Source: Ignavibacteriota bacterium (GTDB lineage Bacteria > Bacteroidota > Ignavibacteria > UBA10030 > SZUA-254). Taken from it: a stretch of 5,450 nt of DNA. This document shows positions 1 through 5,450 of the stretch, piece after piece. Every line of letters starts with the position of its first letter. Position 1 is the stretch's first letter. The notes beneath the pieces are model-generated. The model was not told the DNA's origin. It saw only the letters and a program-made list of their open reading frames with translations, and made no database searches. A program made the translations under genes and the position numbers. The stretch spans positions 1 through 5,450 of the forward strand of contig JACPVN010000259.1 of NCBI GenBank assembly GCA_016191715.1. The letters run 5' to 3'.

Positions 1-744
1 CGTCACAATCGGAGACGGACTTTCTTCAATTAGTTTTTGATGACGGCGTTGAACGGAACAATCGCGTTCGTTCAGATGAAGCGCATTTCCATATTGGTCG
101 CCAAATACCTGTATCTCAATATGCCGCGGTTGCTCAACAAACTTCTCTATATAGACATCTGCATTCCCGAATGCCGAACCCGCTTCCCCGCTTGCCATTT
201 GAAACGCCTTCTGAAACTCGCTGGCTTCACGAACGATTTTCATCCCTTTTCCGCCGCCGCCTGCCGTTGCTTTAATCATCACCGGGTAGCCAATGCCCTC
301 TGCAATTTCTTTCGCTTCGTTGATGTCGCTGATAATTCCATCGCTTCCCGGAACAACCGGCACGCCGGCTTTCCGCATCGTCTCTTTTGCAGATGACTTA
401 TCACCCATTGCGATAATTGCTTCGGGCGAAGGTCCGATAAATTTCAATCTCTGCGACTGACAAATTTCAGCAAACTGAGAATTCTCTGCAAGAAATCCGT
501 AGCCGGGATGGATTGCTTCGGCGTTGGTAATTTCCGCGGCAGATAGGATTCGGGGCATGTGAAGATAACTCTCCTTGCTCTGTGGCGGTCCGATACAAAT
601 CGCTTCATCTGCAAATTTAACATGAAGCGAATCACGATCCGCTTCTGAATACACAGCAACCGTTTTGATGCCAAGTTCTCGGCACACACGAATAACACGG
701 AGAGCAATCTCTCCCCGGTTTGCTATCAGGATTTTCTTAAACAT
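1..744 (-). CDS. accC: Biotin carboxylase subunit of acetyl-CoA carboxylase, N-terminal 248 residues (3' end outside window)
   Basis: Biotin carboxylase uses ATP and bicarbonate to carboxylate the biotin carried by AccB, the first half-reaction of acetyl-CoA carboxylase in the cytoplasm. The frame opens with MFKKILIANRGEIALRVIR, the canonical start of the biotin carboxylase N-domain, and runs without a stop to base 1. Visible marks are HPGYGFLAEN (79-88), MGDK with ATP-contacting K116 (113-116), the ATP-grasp glycine-rich loop AGGGGKGM (161-168) preceded by K158, RHIEIQ (207-212), and RRHQKLIEESPS (233-244) with K237. These match E. coli AccC residues K116, K159, H209 and K238. The family is about 450 residues long, so roughly 200 are missing, including the catalytic glutamates and arginine and the C-domain. 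There is no good Shine-Dalgarno sequence; the best is a distant AAGAG about 12 bases before the ATG. The start is fixed by homology. The gene lies 108 bases after accB on the same strand. Pyruvate or propionyl carboxylase subunits share this fold, but the adjacent accB makes AccC much the likeliest. Confidence 0.97.
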   Translation of the reverse strand, partial: MFKKILIANRGEIALRVIRVCRELGIKTVAVYSEADRDSLHVKFADEAICIGPPQSKESYLHMPRILSAAEITNAEAIHPGYGFLAENSQFAEICQSQRLKFIGPSPEAIIAMGDKSSAKETMRKAGVPVVPGSDGIISDINEAKEIAEGIGYPVMIKATAGGGGKGMKIVREASEFQKAFQMASGEAGSAFGNADVYIEKFVEQPRHIEIQVFGDQYGNALHLNERDCSVQRRHQKLIEESPSPIVT

Positions 745-780
745 TAATAACTATAACTCTTGTTAGACCGGAATTTCATC

Positions 781-850
781 GTCATTGGTCAATAGTCATT
801 TGTCATTAGTTAATGATTCAACCACTCACCAATCACTACTCACCAATCAC
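781..850. repeat. Ten-unit heptanucleotide repeat arranged as an imperfect palindrome, between accB and accC
   Basis: On the plus strand the 70 bases split exactly into ten 7-base units. Four units of the form GTCAWTN (781-808) are followed by two degenerate centre units (809-822), then four units of the form YAMTCAC (823-850), two of which are identical CAATCAC. The right block is close to the reverse complement of the left: aligning outward-in, about 20 of 28 positions pair. The commonest mismatch is always at the third base of the unit, C against C. A partial eleventh unit, CATCAC, overlaps the accB stop codon. The heptamers resemble the short tandemly repeated heptanucleotides known between genes of cyanobacteria; that resemblance is from memory. 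The element would be transcribed within an efp-accB-accC message and could fold there. Its role is unknown. Confidence 0.85.
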
Positions 851-852
851 CA

Positions 853-1320
853 TCACACAGGTTCGATGAGGAACAATGTCTGATTGAACTCGACCGGCTG
901 TGCATTTTCAACCAAAATTTTGACAACACGTCCTGAAACATCCGACTCGATCTCGTTCATCAGTTTCATCGCTTCGATGATGCAAAGAACACTCCCTTTT
1001 TGAACAGCAGAGCCGACGTCCACATATGTGTCGGCATCGGGGGCGGGAGAACGGTAAAACGTTCCGACCATAGGAGATTTGACTTCATGATACGTCGCAC
1101 CCGGCTTTGCCGTATGCGTTGCTTCGGCTTTTGATGCTTCTGCGTTTGCGACAACCGGCGGTTGTGGTACCGACATCGGAACGGAAACAGGTGAAGTCTG
1201 AACTATCTGCGGCGCGTTCTTCGCGACCCTGATTTTTGTCCCCTCTTCTTCGATAAGTATTTCATCCACTGCGCTTTGTTCAAGCAAGCGGACTAACTTC
1301 TTCACATAATTTATATCCAT
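853..1320 (-). CDS. accB: Biotin carboxyl carrier protein of acetyl-CoA carboxylase (BCCP)
   Basis: AccB carries the covalently bound biotin that shuttles CO2 from AccC to the carboxyltransferase in cytoplasmic acetyl-CoA carboxylase. The product is 155 residues, normal for the family. Residues 1-35 are the N-terminal segment typical of BCCPs (MDINYVKKLVRLLEQ). Residues 36-75 are a Pro/Ala/Val-rich flexible linker containing a PPV motif. Residues 77-155 are the biotinyl domain, with the protruding thumb SPAPDADTYV (91-100) and the biotinylation motif EAMKLMN, in which K119 is the modified lysine. The thumb distinguishes acetyl-CoA carboxylase BCCP from most other biotinyl domains. The start follows a modest ribosome binding site, GGTGAG, four bases upstream. 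The gene begins 22 bases after the efp stop, which supports co-transcription with efp. The stop codon abuts the heptanucleotide element that separates it from accC. Confidence 0.98.
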   Translation of the reverse strand: MDINYVKKLVRLLEQSAVDEILIEEEGTKIRVAKNAPQIVQTSPVSVPMSVPQPPVVANAEASKAEATHTAKPGATYHEVKSPMVGTFYRSPAPDADTYVDVGSAVQKGSVLCIIEAMKLMNEIESDVSGRVVKILVENAQPVEFNQTLFLIEPV

Positions 1321-1342
1321 GTTCTCACCAGTAGTTCGTTGA

Positions 1343-1906
1343 TTAATTTTTTACGCGTTCAAGATAATCCCCCGTGCGTGTATCTATTTTTAATAAATCT
1401 CCCTCGTTGATGAAGAGGGGCACGTTAACCATCGCGCCGGTTTCAACCTTTGCGCGTTTTTGTGCGCCGGTCGCGGTATCGCCTTTCACTCCCGGTTCGG
1501 TTTCGGTAACTTTTAATACGACGGAGGGAGGAATGTCAACGGAGAGTACATTCATTCCATCCATCAACATCTTCACCACAGCCCCTTCTTTCAGGAATTT
1601 CGAACCATCGCCGACAAGGTCACTGTCAACCGACATCTGGTCGTATGTTTCCTGGTCCATAAAATTAAATCCCGAACCATCGGCATAGAGAAATTGAAAT
1701 TCCCGGTTTTCAACGCGAATCTGATCCACGGCTTCGCCTGCGCGAAACCGTATTTCGACCACTTTTCCTGATTTGATATTTTTCATTTTTGCGCGGACAA
1801 ACGCCCGCCAGTTTCCCGGATTCACATGCTGGAACTCTACGATCGTCCAGATGTTGCCATCCATTTTGATACACATACCCGGGAAAAAATCTGATGTTGA
1901 AGCCAT
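1343..1906 (-). CDS. efp: Translation elongation factor P
   Basis: EF-P binds between the ribosomal P and E sites and promotes peptide bond formation at consecutive prolines. The product is 187 residues, the usual length, with all three beta-barrel domains: an N-terminal KOW-like domain (about 1-64), a central OB domain (about 66-128) and a C-terminal OB domain (about 130-187) ending in IDTRTGDYLERVKN, a near-exact match to the family signature. PGVKGDTATG, also conserved, is at 139-148. The domain I loop that enters the peptidyl transferase centre reads NPGNWRAF (29-36). Asn32 stands where E. coli has the modified Lys34 and Pseudomonas the rhamnosylated Arg32. The start has a strong AAGGAG (1912-1917) five bases upstream. 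It is the first gene of a likely efp-accB-accC operon, 22 bases before accB. It lacks the features of the YeiP paralogue, so it is probably the main EF-P. Confidence 0.98.
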   Translation of the reverse strand: MASTSDFFPGMCIKMDGNIWTIVEFQHVNPGNWRAFVRAKMKNIKSGKVVEIRFRAGEAVDQIRVENREFQFLYADGSGFNFMDQETYDQMSVDSDLVGDGSKFLKEGAVVKMLMDGMNVLSVDIPPSVVLKVTETEPGVKGDTATGAQKRAKVETGAMVNVPLFINEGDLLKIDTRTGDYLERVKN

Positions 1907-1960
1907 TAAAACTCCTTAGAATAGAACAATGTTGCAGAAATAATGTAATTAAGGCGGGAA

Positions 1961-1989
1961 AAGATAGGAAGAAATGGTTTCAAAAGCAA
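1961..1989 (-). promoter_or_regulatory. Candidate promoter for the efp-accB-accC operon
   Basis: Read on the minus strand, TTGCTT (1984-1989) and TATCTT (1961-1966) are 17 bases apart, the optimal spacing for a housekeeping sigma factor. The -10 box lies about 55 bases before the efp start codon. The match to consensus is only 3 of 6 for the -35 and 4 of 6 for the -10, so this is a suggestion. The region is AT-rich (about 31% GC over 1921-1990), and it is the only intergenic space upstream of efp in which a promoter could lie. The organism's own promoter consensus is not known from this window. Confidence 0.25.
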
Positions 1990-2048
1990 AGGAATTTCTT
2001 GGGGCTTATCTCAGAGAGTAAACCTTTGAAATTCTATAGTTATGATAT

Positions 2049-2120
2049 TATGGATTATGGAGAATTGGAGTAATGGATAATTATCCAGAACTCCAACTCT
2101 CCATTACTCCATACATCCAC
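2049..2120. repeat. Octanucleotide micro-repeat forming a 65-base imperfect palindrome
   Basis: Left of a centre at 2080/2081, four successive units have the form NTGGANNN (2073-2080, 2065-2072, 2057-2064 and a 7-base 2050-2056). Right of the centre, five units of the form NNNTCCAN continue in strict 8-base steps to 2120. The two halves pair: 7 bp at 2074-2080 with 2081-2087, 7 bp at 2065-2071 with 2090-2096, 7 bp at 2057-2063 with 2098-2104, and a further 5 bp at 2049-2053 with 2109-2113 after a one-base bulge. Mismatches fall about every eighth base. The element lies about 70 bases past the stop of the upstream gene and about 140 bases before efp. It has no loop at its centre and no following T tract on either strand, so it does not look like a standard intrinsic terminator, although its RNA would form a long hairpin. 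Confidence 0.85.
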
Positions 2121-2186
2121 TCATCATGAGTCGCTACCTGATGTGGAACACGACCGCACCGGGATTTCCGATGAAGTGACTTGGCA

Positions 2187-5100
2187 CTATTTCATAAGTA
2201 CCATCTTCTTCACATCCGTAAATGTATTAATGTCGTTTTCATCGCCGATGGATGTCGCCTCAAAACGATAGAAATAGACACCGGAAGCAAAGTTCGTCGC
2301 ATCGAACTCAACAATTTGATTTCCTGTTTCCCACGTTTCGCCATCAACAAGCGTTGTCACAAGTTGACCAAGAATGTTATAGACTTTCAATGTTACACGT
2401 GAGTCAACATTCAAATCAAACTCGATTGTTGTTGACGGGTTGAACGGATTCGGATAGTTCTGATAGAGAGCAAACTCCGTCGGTACATTTTCAAATCCTT
2501 CATTCAGTTCAATCTTTGCCGGTTGAATGCCGGGAACGAGACGAACAAGTTTCGTGTCACTCGCTCGTGCAACACCAAGAAGTTTGATTGCAAAGATGTT
2601 TCTGTCACGGTCAACTGCAACCGAATCAATTTCAAAGTTCGCGGTAGTTACCGGAGCTGAGAATCCATCGTTGATCGGCTTGATGACGTCGGTGATGAAG
2701 TCGCGAAGTTTACCATACGCTGTTACGTTGTCAACTCCGTACTTTTTCCAATACGTCATCACGCTGTCGAGATACATTCCCACATCAACAAGCGTTGCAC
2801 CGGTGAGGTCTCGTCCGAACAACGTTACGTTCGTATCAAGGACGAGCGCTCCGAAATTCGGCGGTGTGATGTTGTACTGACTTGCAAGCAGATTCAACTT
2901 AAACAGAATACCCTGTTCCCATGCTTTGTTGTTGTACGAACTCCTATTTGGTCGTAATCCACCGCGCAACTGCTGACGGCGATTCTTAGTCGAGTCAATC
3001 GGATAGTACACCTCGGTGTGTTCTTTGGTGAACATCCGACGGAACTCAACGGGCTTACGGTATTTCAACCAACTGTATTTCTTGGCTGAATCGCGGGATG
3101 CCTGCGGAATTCCGACAAACGAAGTTCCGTTTCGTCCGAGTTTCTTGAAGACCGCTTCCACCGCCGTGCTGAGGTTCGGCGGATATTGTAATCTTCCGTT
3201 TCTGAACGCCAACTTTGCAGGGATTTTCGAAAGTTCTGCATCGTAGGCAATCGTGCGGAATGTTGTGCTGTCATCAAACACGAAACTTGCAGAGATGGTA
3301 TGATTTTCAGAAACATCACTAAAGGTGAATGAATCTTCTCCATCAATCTCATTTCCATCTACAGCCAATTTGTTAACACGGTACCCTGCATCGGGAACGA
3401 TGGTGAACTCCGCATTGCTATTGAACGTAATTTCCACCGAGCCGCTTGGTGTAATTGTTCCGTGTCCCTCCGATGACGCTGTAATGACCGCAACCTGATA
3501 TCGTGTGTAGGAAACTTCACCAACGGTCCCTTGCGGCACAAATACTTCCACTGTCGCAAGCGATTCGGGATACTGAGATGCGTTCACACGACGAGCCAAC
3601 ATCTTCCAACCCGTACTGTCTTTTGGAACAAGAATGTATTTTCCGAATGAAATATCATCAAGAAAAATTGCATTGCCGAAATATGTTCCCACATAATTAC
3701 TTTCAAGAAGTGTGTCGCGATAGACTGCAACTTCCCATTCCTGCTCCACGCGGTCACTGTCGCTCACATTATCGCCATCAACATCAGCAAGGTTTATGAT
3801 GCGAAGCGCTGAGGTGTTTTTCACCAACGCAAGAGCGCTCTCATCAAGTCCGTTGAGTTGTGCAAGGTCGTAACCGAGCGAGAGATTTACTCTGAGCTCG
3901 GGCGAGCCATCATGGAAGAGTTCATAACGCGTACCGCCAAGCGTTGTTTCTCCATTCGGGTAATTCGTGCTTGTGAACGTCCAATTGCCGTTGGGCAACA
4001 AATTTGATAGTGAAACCGCATTTGTCTCATCGTTCACTGTTCCACCCTTGTATGCTTTGTATAAGGTATCCGTTTCATCGTTTGCAAAACGATTCAGAGA
4101 TACAGTTGCAGGCAGACTATCTGATGAAACAAATTCAAGCATTGTTCCGGGTGTGTGGAAACGATACATTGCCGGCGTCGATTGGTCAATCGCACGAACG
4201 AGTGTTCCGTTCATGATATTTCCCGTTCCGGAGATTGCATCGGATGAAGTTGATGCAATCTTGATGGTGTTGACGTTTCCTGTTGTATCATCAACAATAT
4301 TTTCAACACTCACATTTGCATTCAGCGTGAGACGATTTGCGATTTCAATATCAACCGCAACCACCGTGCTGTCGCTGTTCATGCTGAGATTGTGGAAGTG
4401 AACTGTTTTCTTCACCGTATCTCCTTCTGCAAGCGGAGCGGAAATCGTGTTCAACGTCGTTCCGTTTAGAATAATGGTCGAGTTTCCGGGATTGAATGTT
4501 CCGGTCACCGTCAAATTTCCATTTATGATGATGAGCGGATTCTTTCCTTCCGGGATTGTGAGGTCACCATTAACGAGAAGATTCCCGAAACTCAATGTGG
4601 CAGTCGAATCAACATCAAGCAACATAGAACCGTTGACGATGAGATTGCTTGTAACATTCCATCCGCCGCTTCCGGTTACACTCATCGTTGTGCTATCTGC
4701 AAGCAACAGAGCGCGGATTGTGGTTACATCGCTTGTACAGCTATTGATACTGCAGTACTCATTCAGTTCAGATAAATCCAGCTTAATAGTTAATTGGTCA
4801 TAGAATCCCGGATAGTCAATAACAATATCCTGTGTATCAGATGGCAATTCACCACCCCATTCATTCGCATTCGTCCATGAAATTGTATCGAGCATGGTTT
4901 TTCCTGTTAAGCCAGCCGATGCAGTACTCATCAGACCACTGCAAAGCGAAGAGGGAAATGCAAGTCCGCTTGTAAACGATGTTGTGTTATTCTCTACAAT
5001 TTCTAAACTCGTACGTCCGGTAAGATTGATATTTTGATTTATCCAGTAGTTACTTTTAATGGTCCCATATGCAATACCTGCATTCCGATAACATTTTCCA

Positions 5101-5450
5101 TTCAATGTGTAATAGAATGGTGAAACTCCATATTGGTACAAATCATAATTACCCGAACCTACATTATTGAATTCATACGAACATGTTGTTGTCGTTTCCC
5201 GAACAACAGTGGCTGTACTTCTTGACACGAGTTGCACGAGAATCGGACGGTTAAGACACTCAGATGAATTACTTGTATTCGTGAAACTGCCGGTAAATTT
5301 GTAATTAACAGCAGTCCCTTTTAACCCAACCGATTTAACAAGTTCACCGGAAACTAAGTCATAGAGATTTAATGTAGAAATTTTAACTCCGGTACTGATA
5401 GATGGATTCATCGTGACAGAAAACTTCGTACCGGGAGATGCTGAGGATAA
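2187..5450 (-). CDS. Large modular secreted protein with T9SS type A sorting domain, C-terminal 1087 residues (5' end outside window)
   Basis: Probable cell-surface or secreted protein exported by the type IX system; its substrate or ligand is not known. The frame is open to the window edge. The first in-frame ATG (5411) has no ribosome site or signal peptide, so the true start lies beyond 5450. Numbering from the first visible codon: about 65-145, a transthyretin-like beta domain (YEFNNVGSGNYDL, 92-104); 190-211, a G8-like entry with W192, W198, GG and DIVI; about 255-330, beta-helix-like repeats such as NGDLTI and NGNLTVTG; 556-569, an acidic loop DVDGDNVSDSD like thrombospondin type 3 calcium sites; 662-725, a divergent InlB-type repeat (GHGTITPSG, PDAGYRVNKLAVDG); 783-835, an Arg/Lys-rich stretch; about 842-930, an unassigned, probably helical module; 990-1087, the FlgD-like sorting domain with QNYPNPFNPSTTI, VYNILGQLV, SGVYFYRF and terminal KKMVLMK. 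The C-terminus is complete. The domain calls in 65-330 are by eye and less certain than the sorting domain. Confidence 0.93.
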   Translation of the reverse strand, partial: LSSASPGTKFSVTMNPSISTGVKISTLNLYDLVSGELVKSVGLKGTAVNYKFTGSFTNTSNSSECLNRPILVQLVSRSTATVVRETTTTCSYEFNNVGSGNYDLYQYGVSPFYYTLNGKCYRNAGIAYGTIKSNYWINQNINLTGRTSLEIVENNTTSFTSGLAFPSSLCSGLMSTASAGLTGKTMLDTISWTNANEWGGELPSDTQDIVIDYPGFYDQLTIKLDLSELNEYCSINSCTSDVTTIRALLLADSTTMSVTGSGGWNVTSNLIVNGSMLLDVDSTATLSFGNLLVNGDLTIPEGKNPLIIINGNLTVTGTFNPGNSTIILNGTTLNTISAPLAEGDTVKKTVHFHNLSMNSDSTVVAVDIEIANRLTLNANVSVENIVDDTTGNVNTIKIASTSSDAISGTGNIMNGTLVRAIDQSTPAMYRFHTPGTMLEFVSSDSLPATVSLNRFANDETDTLYKAYKGGTVNDETNAVSLSNLLPNGNWTFTSTNYPNGETTLGGTRYELFHDGSPELRVNLSLGYDLAQLNGLDESALALVKNTSALRIINLADVDGDNVSDSDRVEQEWEVAVYRDTLLESNYVGTYFGNAIFLDDISFGKYILVPKDSTGWKMLARRVNASQYPESLATVEVFVPQGTVGEVSYTRYQVAVITASSEGHGTITPSGSVEITFNSNAEFTIVPDAGYRVNKLAVDGNEIDGEDSFTFSDVSENHTISASFVFDDSTTFRTIAYDAELSKIPAKLAFRNGRLQYPPNLSTAVEAVFKKLGRNGTSFVGIPQASRDSAKKYSWLKYRKPVEFRRMFTKEHTEVYYPIDSTKNRRQQLRGGLRPNRSSYNNKAWEQGILFKLNLLASQYNITPPNFGALVLDTNVTLFGRDLTGATLVDVGMYLDSVMTYWKKYGVDNVTAYGKLRDFITDVIKPINDGFSAPVTTANFEIDSVAVDRDRNIFAIKLLGVARASDTKLVRLVPGIQPAKIELNEGFENVPTEFALYQNYPNPFNPSTTIEFDLNVDSRVTLKVYNILGQLVTTLVDGETWETGNQIVEFDATNFASGVYFYRFEATSIGDENDINTFTDVKKMVLMK

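Noticed and set aside
37..396. A 119-codon open frame on the plus strand
   Set aside because: It lies wholly antisense to accC, whose protein matches the family residue by residue; the plus-strand translation shows no recognisable domain.
444..707. An 87-codon minus-strand frame overlapping accC
   Set aside because: It is in a different frame from the true accC, and is a shadow of it with no recognisable motif.
745..850. CRISPR array or riboswitch in the accB-accC gap
   Set aside because: The repeats are 7 bases in direct succession without spacers, so it is not a CRISPR array; no conserved riboswitch core is visible.
1987..2034. Paired GAATTTC / GAAATTC and CAAAGG / CCTTTG arms upstream of efp
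   Set aside because: The arms are only 6-7 bases, widely spaced and in permuted order, so both stems cannot form as one hairpin. No matching riboswitch or leader structure is recognisable.
2049..2113. Intrinsic terminator for the T9SS gene
   Set aside because: The stem is AT-rich at its centre with no proper loop, and no T run follows on either strand. Termination here is possible but not shown by sequence.
2120..2130. Short palindrome CTCATCATGAG
   Set aside because: Five-base arms around one base are too short to call an operator or terminator, and it overlaps the edge of the octamer array.
3967..4401. A 144-codon open frame on the plus strand
   Set aside because: It is antisense to the beta-rich part of the T9SS cargo gene and has no ribosome site or family resemblance. 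Long antisense frames are expected opposite a long gene of this composition.
5409..5411. ATG as the start of the large secreted protein
   Set aside because: The frame stays open for 13 more codons to the window edge, no Shine-Dalgarno precedes the ATG, and no Sec signal peptide follows it, although a T9SS cargo needs one. The gene is better treated as 5'-partial.

Overview
All genes in this window lie on the minus strand and are read from high to low coordinates. Two genes are cut by the window edges: an AccC gene at the left end and a large secreted-protein gene at the right end. The organism is most likely a member of the Fibrobacteres-Chlorobi-Bacteroidetes group, on the Chlorobi/Ignavibacteria side. 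This rests on a type IX secretion (T9SS) sorting domain with the motif QNYPNPFNPSTTI, an EF-P whose loop is of the PGNxRAF form rather than the usual PGKG form, and the gene order efp-accB-accC. It is an inference; the window holds no rRNA or other phylogenetic marker.

Layout, in the direction of transcription. From 5450 to 2187 is the C-terminal part of a large modular extracellular protein with no visible start or signal peptide. It contains a transthyretin-like fold, a G8-like segment, a beta-helix-like stretch, a calcium-binding-type acidic loop, a divergent InlB-type repeat, an unassigned helical module and a T9SS type A sorting domain. From 2186 to 1907 is a 280-base intergenic region. 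It holds a palindrome built from 8-base units (2049-2120), a short GC-rich patch (2131-2180) and a weak candidate promoter for the next genes. From 1906 to 1 is a probable operon: efp (elongation factor P), accB (biotin carboxyl carrier protein) and accC (biotin carboxylase, truncated by the window edge). The 108-base gap between accB and accC is largely filled by a second palindromic element, built from 7-base units (781-850).

How the genes work together. AccB and AccC form the biotin carboxylase half of acetyl-CoA carboxylase, the first committed step of fatty acid synthesis. EF-P rescues ribosomes stalled at consecutive prolines. Co-transcription of efp with accB is a widespread arrangement. 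The T9SS cargo gene is separated from this operon by the intergenic region and has no obvious functional link to it.

The coding content is ordinary, apart from the substituted tip residue in EF-P and the unusual domain mix of the secreted protein. The least expected structure is the pair of intergenic elements. Both are short-period micro-repeats arranged as large imperfect palindromes, and in both the mismatches fall at a fixed phase of the repeat unit. I see no CRISPR array, tRNA, rRNA, insertion sequence, or toxin or defence system.
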